In this document: positions 17,547 through 26,310 of the stretch, in pieces
Layout: each line of letters starts with the position of its first letter
Position numbering within the stretch: position 1 is the first letter of the stretch
Source: Lacrimispora algidixylanolytica
Lineage (GTDB): Bacteria > Bacillota > Clostridia > Lachnospirales > Lachnospiraceae
Reading direction: 5' to 3'
DNA length: 60,850 nucleotides
NCBI RefSeq assembly: GCF_003609635.1
Contig: NZ_MCIA01000030.1
Location: 190,984 to 251,833, forward strand
The notes under the pieces: model-generated
The model's database searches: none
Told to the model about the DNA's origin: nothing
Seen by the model: the letters and a program-made list of their open reading frames with translations, nothing else
Program-made: the position numbers and the translations under genes

Positions 17547-18473
17547 ATCCCAGCCTTTTTGTGCACTGATCTTACAGTACAACAACCGGCTCTCGTAATT
17601 TTCTGAAGAAATTTTCCATTGATAAGGAGAAATTTTCATTTCTTTTCTGAAATTCCTGTTAAATGCGGAAATAGAGGCAAATCCAGAGACTGCCGCCACC
17701 TCTTCCATGTTCTTTTCCGTTCTCTTTAAGAGCTCGCAGGCATTTTGTATTCGGATCAGATTTATGTAGTCCACTGGCTTCATATTCATTCCATCTTCAA
17801 ACACACGACGAAAATGACTTTCACTGACGCTGCAGGCATTGGCAAGATCCCCAATCTTTATTTCATCCATATAGTGATTTGAGACAAATTCAAGGGCACC
17901 GGCTATCATGGTGGTATTGGATCTGGACCTCATAATCTTCTCCTCATCATCGGAGAGTCTTAAAAACTCAACGACACATGCGCCAAGAAGACTCCGGATG
18001 CTGTCACTGTAATACGGCTTTTTACTCTTTGCTTCCTCCATAATTCCCAATATGAGCTTAGCTAGAACCGAATTTTCCTTCTCTGTAAGTAAGTATCCCG
18101 TACGCTTAATTCGTTTTAACATATTCTTTTTTACCATGGAATCGTACTGTTGCAAATCAGATATCAATTTATCCAGGTCAACATACATCCATTCCCAATA
18201 TGCTTTTGTCCCAAGATTACAGTTGGTGGTATGCGGAAGCCTTGGCGGGACGACCAAAAAGGATCCTTCTGCAAAAGGAATGTGCTCTTGCCCTAAGACC
18301 ACCTCTCCACTTCCCCAATGACAATATCCAATTTCTAATAGATTATGGAAATGCAAATATTTAATCCGTTTGCCGTATTCCCGAATCCAATCCTCTCCCA
18401 GCAGAGCTAAAACCACTTCTCCTTCCGGGATTTCATAATAACGAAACTCTACCTTCTCCTTTTGTTTTGCCAA
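17544..18473 (-). CDS. AraC family transcriptional regulator of the galactoside locus
   Basis: A 309-residue regulator with an N-terminal cupin-like sensor domain (HFHNLLEIGYCHWGSGEVVLG, a pattern common to this class) and a C-terminal pair of helix-turn-helix motifs: IKIGDLANACSVSESHFRRVF and MEEVAAVSGFASISAFNRNF. Start is a TTG at 18473 with GGGGG seven bases upstream. Same strand and immediately upstream of the cupin, SBP, permease and GH42 genes, so it is the likely activator of that operon in response to its sugar. Its own binding site was not located. Confidence 0.88.
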   Translation of the reverse strand: MAKQKEKVEFRYYEIPEGEVVLALLGEDWIREYGKRIKYLHFHNLLEIGYCHWGSGEVVLGQEHIPFAEGSFLVVPPRLPHTTNCNLGTKAYWEWMYVDLDKLISDLQQYDSMVKKNMLKRIKRTGYLLTEKENSVLAKLILGIMEEAKSKKPYYSDSIRSLLGACVVEFLRLSDDEEKIMRSRSNTTMIAGALEFVSNHYMDEIKIGDLANACSVSESHFRRVFEDGMNMKPVDYINLIRIQNACELLKRTEKNMEEVAAVSGFASISAFNRNFRKEMKISPYQWKISSENYESRLLYCKISAQKGWD

Positions 18474-18525
18474 ATATCTTCCCCCTTTAGCAACTTAAGC
18501 CCCCCGGCTTTTATTTGCTTCTATG

Positions 18526-19041
18526 TTAAAACTCTCTGATCCTACTTTCCTCATACCGTCTGCACCCAACAAACACCTGATAGAACCCACCCAGAAATAA
18601 GCCTACGGAGAAACCACAAATCACAGAGTATATAACGTTAAAATCAAGATTCCTGTGGAAATCTGGCTGAATGGCTAAAATCACATTTAAAATATATTTG
18701 ATTAAAAAGTTCACCAGTATAATCACCAAAGGAAGATAAGATCCCGTACGGTAAAATACACCGTCTTTTTTATAAATCCTTCGAAAGCGGGCGTAAAGAA
18801 CATAACCAGCAAAACTTCCTATCCCTGCTGCGACCACATAGCAAATCAGGGCTATATTAAGATATTGAAAACTAGAAAATAATTTCTCCAGACCCCAGAT
18901 GATAAATGCCAAGGGCATAATCAACATTTTAGCAAAAGAAATCTCCCCGTCTTTCGTGGCATTTAAGCCTCTTGTAATTAGCAAAGCCAAAATCCCCCAC
19001 ACCATGAATGGAGTTCTTTTTATTACTTCAAATAAAAACAT
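18526..19041 (-). CDS. Multi-pass membrane protein of unknown function (DUF6622-like)
   Basis: A 171-residue protein with five or so hydrophobic segments, starting MFLFEVIKRTPFMVWGILAL. This opening vaguely recalls the DUF6622 membrane family; the assignment is tentative. The ATG at 19041 has GAGGA seven bases upstream, which decides it over an in-frame ATG 33 codons earlier. Short basic stretches between helices (RFRRIYKK) suggest cytoplasmic loops. It stands in its own transcription unit next to the DUF3021/LytTR pair but with a 118-bp gap. No function is proposed. Confidence 0.65.
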   Translation of the reverse strand: MFLFEVIKRTPFMVWGILALLITRGLNATKDGEISFAKMLIMPLAFIIWGLEKLFSSFQYLNIALICYVVAAGIGSFAGYVLYARFRRIYKKDGVFYRTGSYLPLVIILVNFLIKYILNVILAIQPDFHRNLDFNVIYSVICGFSVGLFLGGFYQVFVGCRRYEESRIREF

Positions 19042-19159
19042 ATTGCATTCCTCTTTTCTTTTCGTTTGTATCACTAACATACAATGTAATAAAAAAGAAG
19101 GCAATATGCCTTGACGTAAGCGGTCGAAATCCCAACTCAAGCGGTGACAATCAGAAGAT

Positions 19160-19558
19160 CTATTTATTTTCCCTTTTTCTTTTCAGCAGTTCATTCATCT
19201 TTTTTACTTCGGTTTTTTCTAACTGGTAATTAAAAAGACGAAGCACCAAATAAATAATAGTTACCAAAAACGGGCTGGTATAAATAGAAGTTCTTGACAT
19301 GTCCCAATGAAAAAGAAAATTACAGGTTATCACAATCAGCCATACTATAAATAGATATAACAGCTGACTCCATACAGAAGAATCAAACATGAGACCTGTA
19401 AAAAAAATATGCTTTAACATTGCTGCCAGTAAGGCTGATACCATATATTCACATAGAATTACGTTATTTAATTCATTTCCCAAAAGAAGCTGCATCATTA
19501 TAATTACGGTGAAAACCATAGCAGTTAACTGGAATATCTTTTTAATCTTGCTGCGCAT
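19160..19558 (-). CDS. DUF3021 family membrane protein
   Basis: A 132-residue protein with four predicted membrane helices and a charged C-terminal tail (VKKMNELLKRKRENK), the plan of DUF3021. Its ATG overlaps the stop codon of the LytTR gene (TAATG), so the two are translated as a pair. In streptococcal and lactobacillal LytTR regulatory systems such as HdrRM and BrsRM, a membrane protein encoded this way holds its LytTR partner inactive; the same role is likely here but is inferred. Confidence 0.8.
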   Translation of the reverse strand: MRSKIKKIFQLTAMVFTVIIMMQLLLGNELNNVILCEYMVSALLAAMLKHIFFTGLMFDSSVWSQLLYLFIVWLIVITCNFLFHWDMSRTSIYTSPFLVTIIYLVLRLFNYQLEKTEVKKMNELLKRKRENK

Positions 19559-20016
19559 TATTCTCTCTCCCCCATTCCCAGTTTTCTTTTTAATCCAGCC
19601 ACATACCTTCTTGATATGATGACCTTTTCTTGATTCACTAAAAGAGCTTCTAAGTTGCCACTTAGTTTGGGATAAAAGGAATAGATTTTGTCAAAATTTA
19701 GCAGCATGGACTTGCTGACCCGGATAAAGGAACGTTTCGAGAGCTGTTCTTCTAAAACATAAAGCTTTTCCGTAATTTCCAATGTATCTTTCTCCGTATA
19801 TACAAAAACTTTTCGATCTATAGATTCTAAATACATTACATCGTCTGCATTAATATTAAAAAACTTTTCTTCTTTTTTACAAAGAAGATGCCCAGTTTCT
19901 TTTTCCCTGGGACTAAGAATATTTACAGCCTGGGTCACATGCTTATCCATACCATGAACCCGGAAAAGTACTTCTTCCTCTTCTTCCTCAGAGATGAAGT
20001 CAATTTGTATCTTCAT
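19558..20016 (-). CDS. Stand-alone LytTR transcriptional regulator
   Basis: A 152-residue DNA-binding protein with a C-terminal LytTR domain (DDVMYLESIDRKVFVYTEKD, FIRVSKSMLLNFDKIYSFYP, VIISRRYVAGLKRKLG) and an acidic N-terminal stretch (SEEEEEE) but no receiver domain. AAGGAG lies six bases before ATG 20016; the earlier in-frame ATG at 20058 lies inside a terminator hairpin. It is co-translated with the DUF3021 gene. The gene begins only 25 bp after the ferritin terminator, so its own promoter would have to overlap that hairpin or transcription reads through. Confidence 0.88.
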   Translation of the reverse strand: MKIQIDFISEEEEEEVLFRVHGMDKHVTQAVNILSPREKETGHLLCKKEEKFFNINADDVMYLESIDRKVFVYTEKDTLEITEKLYVLEEQLSKRSFIRVSKSMLLNFDKIYSFYPKLSGNLEALLVNQEKVIISRRYVAGLKRKLGMGERE

Positions 20017-20040
20017 GAAATACTCCTTATAGAAATAACA

Positions 20041-20100
20041 AAAAGCCATCTCTGCCATGAACGTAATAACCTGGCATCATGACAGAGACCGCTTTTTTTA
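20041..20100 (-). terminator. Terminator after ferritin gene, abutting the LytTR gene
   Basis: Minus strand AAAAAGC, then TCTCTG-CATG pairing with CATG-CAGAGA, then GCTTTTTG. The large loop holds a further imperfect stem. It ends the ferritin transcript just before LytTR. Confidence 0.7.
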
Positions 20101-20122
20101 TAAGTAAAATACTTTTTATAAT

Positions 20123-20635
20123 TTAGAGAACAAGAGAAGGTGGTGTATAAACTCTTGCTGCCAGTTCAGAATCGATTAAATAAAGTCCTTTTGAATCATT
20201 ACCAAATAAATCATATCTCTTAATGATCTCATCGGTATTCTTCTCTTCCTCATTCTGCTCTTTTACAAACCAGTCAAGGAACTGCATGGTACGAAAATCC
20301 TTTAATTCATATGCTGATGAATAAATATCATGAATTGAAGCCGTTACTTTTAACTCATGTTCAAAAGCATTTACTGTAGGCTGACGGAAATCTTCATAGG
20401 TATAATGAGGAGCCTTAATGTCATCCAGTACTACCTTTACACCGTTGTTTAGTAAATAATCCATAAAGAGCATAGCATGATCCCGCTCCTCCTGGGTCTG
20501 AATCTTAAACCAGTTTGCAAATCCATTTAAATTACTGTCTGTATAATAGTTTGAAATGTCCAAATACAGATAAGCAGAATAAAATTCAAAATTAATTTGC
20601 TTATTAATTTTTTCTACGATAATTTTATCTAACAT
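20123..20635 (-). CDS. ftnA: Ferritin (non-heme iron storage)
   Basis: Four-helix-bundle iron-storage protein of 170 residues that assembles into a 24-subunit shell and oxidises iron(II) at a ferroxidase centre. The metal ligands are visible: Glu17, Glu50 and His53 (EERDHAMLF), and the later Glu/Gln in WFVKEQNEEEKN. Length and helix pattern match prokaryotic FtnA and not the heme-binding bacterioferritins. The ATG has a GGAGGA-like site (AAAGGAGGATGAAATC). Monocistronic, with a terminator after it. Confidence 0.94.
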   Translation of the reverse strand: MLDKIIVEKINKQINFEFYSAYLYLDISNYYTDSNLNGFANWFKIQTQEERDHAMLFMDYLLNNGVKVVLDDIKAPHYTYEDFRQPTVNAFEHELKVTASIHDIYSSAYELKDFRTMQFLDWFVKEQNEEEKNTDEIIKRYDLFGNDSKGLYLIDSELAARVYTPPSLVL

Positions 20636-20726
20636 GATTTCATCCTCCTTTAATTAGTCAATGGTTATGTGTTACTATATTCTAACATTTTTGATAAAAT
20701 TATTCAATCAAATAGAGAAAAAAATA

Positions 20727-20764
20727 AAAAATCGGAAGGCCATACGTTATGACCTTCCGATTTT
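20727..20764 (-). terminator. Terminator after secDF
   Basis: AAAATCGGAAGG pairs with CCTTCCGATTTT around a 13-nt loop, with long T-rich tracts on either side. Confidence 0.9.
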
Positions 20765-20770
20765 GTTTTC

Positions 20771-22933
20771 TTATTTTCCTTTTTTCTTTTCCCACATTGC
20801 CCATAAGGTACCGGCAACACAGATTGAGGAATAGCATCCGGTGATTACACCGAAAAGCATTGGCAGAGAGAATTCAAGGATGGATTCAATCTGGAAGTAC
20901 ATGGAAGCAGCCATAATAACCACAACGCAGATGGCTGTTGCCATGGAGGTATTAATGGATCTGCCAAGAGTCTGGCTCGTACTTATGTTCACTAGATCCA
21001 CCACAGACATCTTACTGTCATGTTTTTTATTTTCACGAATTCTATCGTAAATAACAATGGTATCGTTTATAGAATATCCGATAATCGTCAGTACCACCGC
21101 CACAAAGGCATCGTTTAACGGAATACCAAATAATACAAATGCAAAGAACACCACTAACGTATCATGGAACAAAGAAATCATAGCAGTAATTCCTGCGGGC
21201 AGACCTGATATAGCAGAGAATCTTACCCATACATAAACAATGATGAATAACAACGCAAGACCAATAGCAAGTCCAGCATTCCTTAAAGCTTTTGCACCAA
21301 TATAAGGCTCTACAACATATGTTTCAGATAGCTTTGCATCTGTCTTATCGGAGGTGCTGTTGATTGCATCCGTAATCGCTTTCTGTTCATCTGGAGACAT
21401 ACCTGCATTTCCAGCAAAAGTAATTGAAAGTCTCTTAAGTCCAGTCATGTTGTCTTCTTTAATCTGAACCGTAACCGGTCTGTTGGTCTGTTTCTCTACT
21501 ACTGCCTGAATCTTATCTGTATCTGCTTCATTGGATACGGAATAGCTTAATACCGCACCACCGGTGAACTGGGTATCAAGTTTAACCCCTTTTGTGAAGC
21601 ACCCTATGATTCCAGCCAAGATGATAACACCGGAAATAATTGCAAATATATATTTCTTCTCGTAAAACGGGATGGTCTTAATATCCTTTCTCACACGGAA
21701 GAATTTCATATCATTAAACTTCTTATTCTCGATGAAGGATAACAGAAGTTTCTTGGAAACCGTAATACCTACAAAAAGGTTTACGATCATACCAATCATA
21801 AGGGTATAACCAAAACTTAACATGGTACCAGAACCTAAAGCCATCAGGATTGCTGCAATAATAGCGGCTGTTACATTTCCGTCAAATACGGAAGAGAATG
21901 CATTCTTATATCCATAAGTAACTGCATTTTTAATGGAAGTACCTTTTTTCAGCTCATCAGAAATTCGCTCTGATGTAATAATATTCGTATCCACCGTCAT
22001 ACCAAGGGTCAGGATAATTCCTGCAATACCTGGAAGGGTCAGTGTATACTGAGGAATGGAGATTGCAAGCATCTGTATGATCATCTGCATGAACAGGGTA
22101 ATGCAGGCGGTAACACCTGGAAGTTTATAGAACCCGATCATAAATACACAAATGATAAAGAATGCAGCCATTCCTGCATAAACCATAATATTTAATGCGT
22201 TGTTACCAAGAGCAGGGCTGATGGTAGAGAAGTTGGAGGTAGCAAGGGAAAACGGAAGTGCACCTGCATTGATTTTCTCAGCTAGGCTCTTTGCTTCGTC
22301 GTAGTCCTTCATACCTGTGATTACAGCCTGTCCACCAGATATCTTTGTCTGTACGGTTGGGCTTGAAATAAGATCATTATCCATAAAAATGCTCATACGT
22401 TTTCCGATCAAATTTCCAGTAGCATCTTCAAAAAGCTTTGCACCTTCCGGATCAAAGCTAAGAGAAACCTCATATGCCTTGATGCCGTTGTTTGAAGTGG
22501 TTTCCGGAGCTGCAGTTTTAACATTCTTACCCTGTATTAAAACCTTGCCGTCTGGATCACGGAATGTAAGCTCTGCCATTTCACCAAGCTCTGCAATGGC
22601 ATCTTCTGGATTAAAGTTTGTCTCTCCTGATTTCCATGGGAACTGAACGATGATATAGCCAGCATTTTTATCAACCGTAACTTCACGGTCTGAGATATTC
22701 TGGTTGTCCATACGGGTTTCAATAATCTCTCTGGCTGTCTGAAGCTCTGCTTCCGTAGGCTTTCTGTTTAAATCCTGAGGCTCAAAGATTGCCTCTACAC
22801 CGCCTCGGATATCAATGCCGTACCGCATACCAAAGACGCCCTTTACATCGCTTCCAAGACCAAACACTGCAATTGCGCAGAGGGCTGCCAAAGCAACCAA
22901 AATCCCAGCAAGCATTTTCTTTCCTGGTTTCAT
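20771..22933 (-). CDS. secDF: Protein translocase subunit SecDF (fused SecD and SecF)
   Basis: Proton-driven accessory subunit of the Sec translocon that pulls preproteins across the membrane. The single 720-residue chain joins SecD (about 1-410) and SecF (about 425-720). SecD landmarks are GIDIRGGVEAIFEP near 40 and LTLGMTVDTNIITSERI with the conserved Asp in a membrane helix; SecF landmarks are LDTQFTGGAVLSY near 455 and IGYSINDTIVIYDRIREN. Six hydrophobic segments per half are expected. The fused form is common in Firmicutes. A short unknown membrane protein gene lies just upstream on the same strand. Confidence 0.97.
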   Translation of the reverse strand: MKPGKKMLAGILVALAALCAIAVFGLGSDVKGVFGMRYGIDIRGGVEAIFEPQDLNRKPTEAELQTAREIIETRMDNQNISDREVTVDKNAGYIIVQFPWKSGETNFNPEDAIAELGEMAELTFRDPDGKVLIQGKNVKTAAPETTSNNGIKAYEVSLSFDPEGAKLFEDATGNLIGKRMSIFMDNDLISSPTVQTKISGGQAVITGMKDYDEAKSLAEKINAGALPFSLATSNFSTISPALGNNALNIMVYAGMAAFFIICVFMIGFYKLPGVTACITLFMQMIIQMLAISIPQYTLTLPGIAGIILTLGMTVDTNIITSERISDELKKGTSIKNAVTYGYKNAFSSVFDGNVTAAIIAAILMALGSGTMLSFGYTLMIGMIVNLFVGITVSKKLLLSFIENKKFNDMKFFRVRKDIKTIPFYEKKYIFAIISGVIILAGIIGCFTKGVKLDTQFTGGAVLSYSVSNEADTDKIQAVVEKQTNRPVTVQIKEDNMTGLKRLSITFAGNAGMSPDEQKAITDAINSTSDKTDAKLSETYVVEPYIGAKALRNAGLAIGLALLFIIVYVWVRFSAISGLPAGITAMISLFHDTLVVFFAFVLFGIPLNDAFVAVVLTIIGYSINDTIVIYDRIRENKKHDSKMSVVDLVNISTSQTLGRSINTSMATAICVVVIMAASMYFQIESILEFSLPMLFGVITGCYSSICVAGTLWAMWEKKKGK

Positions 22934-22954
22934 ATCGTATCCTCTTTTCTACTA

Positions 22955-23395
22955 TTAGTTTTGACACAATGGATAAACAAATTTTATGTTTCCTTTTTCT
23001 CCATCTGAATCATGAATAAAGCGCATTAGAAACATTCTCCCAATATAACTGTCCTGTAGTAAGACAAGGATAACTGCCCACAGGATTAGGGAAATCAATA
23101 GAAGCTCTGATTTCATAATTAGATATTTCATCGGCATAACTCCAAAAGAAGTTCTGCCAATGGAGATATTGATCATCTCTCCACTTGCTTCTTCGTCAAA
23201 ACCAGTATACTCGACGATGCCTCTTACGCCCTTTTGGCCAGAGCCCCTCTCAGACACCATCTTTTTTAAAGGATGGGGTGGCTTTCGGCCAATGTCGATA
23301 TTAAAAATATTAAATTCTGACAGCAGCAATGTAAAGCAGAATAAATATGCCAATACTCTGCGGATAACACTGCCGTTTGTGGCCTTGTTGCTCAT
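22955..23395 (-). CDS. Small membrane protein upstream of secDF, unknown function
   Basis: A 146-residue protein. One hydrophobic segment lies near the N-terminus (VLAYLFCFTLLLSEFNIF) and another near 105-125 (LLLISLILWAVILVLLQ), with a hydrophilic Gly/Arg-rich stretch between them (RKPPHPLKKMVSERGSG). The ATG at 23395 follows GGAGGGG at five bases; the ORF extends eight codons further upstream without a better site. It ends 21 bp before secDF and may be co-transcribed. I do not recognise a family and propose no function. Confidence 0.6.
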   Translation of the reverse strand: MSNKATNGSVIRRVLAYLFCFTLLLSEFNIFNIDIGRKPPHPLKKMVSERGSGQKGVRGIVEYTGFDEEASGEMINISIGRTSFGVMPMKYLIMKSELLLISLILWAVILVLLQDSYIGRMFLMRFIHDSDGEKGNIKFVYPLCQN

Positions 23396-23494
23396 AGATC
23401 CCCCTCCTGCAATATTCACACAAATCTATTACTTTTCTGAATATAAACACCAAAAAGCATTGTACTACAAATAGTCATGAAATACAACCTTTGC

Positions 23495-24055
23495 TTAAGC
23501 CCTAGAACTGATTAATTTGCTAAGAATTATTTCCAATTTCCCCTTCTCCTCTTCCGTTAAAACAGAGAAAAACCGATCTCCTACATTCTTATCCTTCGGA
23601 AGCTGCAAAAGAACTGCTTGTTCCCCCTTCCAGGTCAAATGAAGGGTTCTTTCTTTCTCCTTTGAATCTTTGATAGAGATCTCTCCTTTATCTTCCAGCT
23701 TATCCAATACCTTTTTTAATTCCTCTTTTTCAAGTCCTGAATATTCCTTTAATTCCTTTGGGGTGATACCATTTTTTTCAACCAGTATATTTAATATGTA
23801 ACTTCGAATCAATTTCCCGCTATCTTTTCCTTCCGCCTTTTTAGACAGAGTTTCCATTCCCTTCTGATATAGAAGAGATAATTTTAATTCAGACTGAAGT
23901 TTCTTTAACGTTTCTTTTTCAGAATCTCCCAGGACCTTAACTTCTTCACTCATTGATTTGGCAAGTGTCTTCCCTTTCCCGCAATGAGGATCATTTAAAG
24001 AACAATGTCGTTTGCAATAAGGGCAGTGTTCCTGTTCCAACCGTTCTTTTTTCAT
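23495..24055 (-). CDS. MarR-like winged-helix protein with N-terminal Cys/His cluster
   Basis: A 186-residue protein. The first 30 residues hold HCPYCKRHCSLNDPHCGKG, six Cys/His that could bind zinc or an iron-sulfur cluster. Residues 80-160 form a winged helix of MarR type: NGITPKELKEYSGLEKEELKKVLDKLEDKGEI, then a charged wing (DSKEKERTLHLTWKGEQAV). The C-terminus FFSVLTEEEKGKLEIILSKL fits the MarR dimerisation helix. GGAGG lies seven bases before the ATG. Relatives with this Cys-rich head occur in clostridia; the head may sense metal or redox, which is inference. Divergent from the ECF gene across 368 bp. Confidence 0.75.
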   Translation of the reverse strand: MKKERLEQEHCPYCKRHCSLNDPHCGKGKTLAKSMSEEVKVLGDSEKETLKKLQSELKLSLLYQKGMETLSKKAEGKDSGKLIRSYILNILVEKNGITPKELKEYSGLEKEELKKVLDKLEDKGEISIKDSKEKERTLHLTWKGEQAVLLQLPKDKNVGDRFFSVLTEEEKGKLEIILSKLISSRA

Positions 24056-24423
24056 GTGAATACCTCCGTATGTCTTATGTTTTATAAGTCTTTTGTAATG
24101 TATTTTTTAATATCCATAATTTATCTTCTATCTACATAATCAAACCAAGGAAAACGTCAACGTAATTCTTAGTATACTATCTATTATATTTATCTGCGGG
24201 AAGAATATCAAGCAGATATTCTCTTTCCGCCTAAGAATTAGCCCGTTTTTCCACAAATATTTCACTTTAACCAAGTTACTCTTTTGCTATCATCTCTAAG
24301 TAAAGAGTCAGATTAAAAACTGGTATGTATGATTTTACTGTAATTGGATATTTGAATAATACCAACGATTTATTATGATAGATATTAATGATAGCTGAAA
24401 CCGTACACGAAGGAGGGAACGAA
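24056..24423. other. Divergent intergenic region with a long inverted repeat
   Basis: A near-perfect hairpin (GCGGGAAGAATATC and GATATTCTCTTTCCGC, 24196-24230) sits midway between the MarR-like gene and the ECF gene. It lacks a clear T-run on either side, so it may be an operator or an RNA element. I saw no known riboswitch motif in front of the ECF gene and nothing else in the stretch. Confidence 0.45.
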
Positions 24424-24963
24424 ATGAGACGCATGGGAACCAAAAAAATTGTATACAGTGCCTTAATGGCATCGCTTATTGCCGTTGCTACCATGGTAAT
24501 TCACATACCATCGGCCTTTCATGGCTACATTCATCTGGGCGACGGACTGGTTCTTATGAGCAGTATCCTTTTAGGACCTCTGGCAGGATCCGCCGCCGCT
24601 GGGGTTGGCTCCATGATGGCTGATCTTTTATCTGGTTATGCCTTTTACGCTCCTATTACATTAATTGTTAAGGCGTTGGCTGCTATGGGAGCTGGATTAC
24701 TCTACAAAAAGCTTACTAGAAAAAGCGGCTCCACCACCTTCCGGTTGTTTCCTTTTCTAAGTGCCGGAATGATATGCAGTGGAATTGTCACAGGCGGATA
24801 TTTCTTATTTGAATTAGTCGTCTACGGAAAATCTGCTGCACTCTTAAACATTCCTCCAAATCTGGTACAAAACGTATTTAGCCTAATCACAGCGGGCACA
24901 CTACTTCCATTTCTCCTTAGCAGAAAAGAGTTTAAGGACCTTTCCTTTCAAAAAGAGAGGTAA
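24424..24963 (+). CDS. ECF transporter S component
   Basis: Substrate-binding membrane subunit of an energy-coupling-factor vitamin transporter, 179 residues with five to six helices. The N-terminal KKIVYSALMASLIAVATMVI followed by HLGDGLVLMSSILLGPLAGSAAAGVGSMMADLLSG is typical of the ECF-S family (pfam12822 type). ATG 24424 has GGAGG seven bases upstream; the ORF's earlier ATG lacks one. The ATPases and EcfT lie elsewhere, as for group II systems. Ligand unknown; no riboswitch is seen that would name it. Confidence 0.85.
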   Translation: MRRMGTKKIVYSALMASLIAVATMVIHIPSAFHGYIHLGDGLVLMSSILLGPLAGSAAAGVGSMMADLLSGYAFYAPITLIVKALAAMGAGLLYKKLTRKSGSTTFRLFPFLSAGMICSGIVTGGYFLFELVVYGKSAALLNIPPNLVQNVFSLITAGTLLPFLLSRKEFKDLSFQKER

Positions 24964-25093
24964 TAGTGAGCCTGATAGAGGTTATAAATATCTTGACAGG
25001 GAGAAACAAAGTGCATATAATGCAAATGATTTAGGTTTAAAATTCTAAGTGAATAAAGATCGTCATGAAATATACTTATAAAGGATATATAAT

Positions 25094-26248
25094 ATGATAC
25101 AGCAAGAATTTCCCATGAATAAAGACACTGGGCATAATACGGTACAGATTTGGAACAAGATAAAACTGTACGTTACAAGTAACTTGATTTTCTCCATTTC
25201 TCTGTTTGCCGCAATTGTTTCTTCTTTCTTTCAATTACCAAGGTGGGAATATATTGATTTTAAGGTTATCATCTGTTTATTTGAATTAATGATCGTGGTT
25301 GACGCCTTTGATAAATATAAATTTCTCCAGTATATTGCGACTAAAGTATGTGAACGTTGTAAGACAGAACGTGGGCTCACCATGGCTCTTTGCTTGACTT
25401 CATTTATTGTCTCTATGCTATTAACAAATGACGTTACTCTACTGGCAATTGTTCCTATTTTGATCATCATCTCCAGAAAGAGCAGTTATGACATCATTAT
25501 TCCTTGCGTTCTGGTAACCATAGCCGCCAATCTAGGAAGTAGCGTAACCCCTTTTGGAAATCCCCAAAATTTATTTTTATTTTCTTTCTATGAAATGAAT
25601 ACAAAAACATTCCTTTTATACTCGTTGCCCCTCTGCCTTCTTAGCATGGTTTTAATTCTTTTACTCGGTTTCATTGTCAAATCTAAAAAAATAGATTTTG
25701 ATATGGACCACGTAATAATAGAGGATAAAAAAGGAATGGGTTTTTATATGTTCCTCTTAGTACTGGTGATATTAAGTGTATTTAATCTGATCCCTTATCT
25801 AGCCGTTTTTCCTATTATAATGTTAGCTACCTTTATAACGGATAAAAACCTCTTAAGAAAAGCGAACTACCAACTGATATTTACTTTTATTTTTATTTTC
25901 ATAGCAATTGGAAATATTTCACATATTCCTCAATTAAATCAATATCTTTCCAACTTGGTTCATACTCAAAAAGCGACTTATATTTATTCTCTTTTACTAA
26001 GCCAGTTTATAAGTAACGTTCCAGCAACCATTGCAATTGCACCCTTTACCTCTCATGCACAAGCTTTATATTATGGTGTAAATATCGGCGGTCTAGGAAC
26101 ACCAGTGGCTTCTCTCGCCAGTATCATTGCTTACTCTCTATACAGCAGCCAATACGGGGAAAACAAGAAGAAATTTCTAGTTCACTTTACTATATTAAAT
26201 TTCATTTGCCTCGCTCTAATGGGAACAGTAGGCTATCTGATGATTTAA
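25094..26248 (+). CDS. ArsB/NhaD (SLC13-like) family ion transporter
   Basis: A 384-residue protein with about ten membrane helices. LLTNDVTLLAIVPILIII near 120 and ANLGSSVTPFGNPQNLFLFSFY near 155 are hallmarks of the ion transporter superfamily that includes ArsB, NhaD and citrate carriers (YbiR-like). ISNVPATIAIAPFTSHAQALYYG near 315 is the matching motif of the second repeat. The substrate is not readable; sodium/proton or dicarboxylate exchange are candidates. The ATG at 25094 follows AAGGA by nine bases. Monocistronic, ending at a bidirectional terminator. Confidence 0.8.
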   Translation: MIQQEFPMNKDTGHNTVQIWNKIKLYVTSNLIFSISLFAAIVSSFFQLPRWEYIDFKVIICLFELMIVVDAFDKYKFLQYIATKVCERCKTERGLTMALCLTSFIVSMLLTNDVTLLAIVPILIIISRKSSYDIIIPCVLVTIAANLGSSVTPFGNPQNLFLFSFYEMNTKTFLLYSLPLCLLSMVLILLLGFIVKSKKIDFDMDHVIIEDKKGMGFYMFLLVLVILSVFNLIPYLAVFPIIMLATFITDKNLLRKANYQLIFTFIFIFIAIGNISHIPQLNQYLSNLVHTQKATYIYSLLLSQFISNVPATIAIAPFTSHAQALYYGVNIGGLGTPVASLASIIAYSLYSSQYGENKKKFLVHFTILNFICLALMGTVGYLMI

Positions 26249-26252
26249 GCTT

Positions 26253-26293
26253 AAAAAAGCAGCGGATTGGATTCATCAAGCCGCTGCTTTTTA
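26253..26293. terminator. Bidirectional terminator
   Basis: AAAAAAGCAGCGG pairs with CCGCTGCTTTTT around a 15-nt loop; it serves the convergent transporter and prenyltransferase genes. Confidence 0.9.
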
Positions 26294-26310
26294 TATGGAT
26301 ATTATACTCA

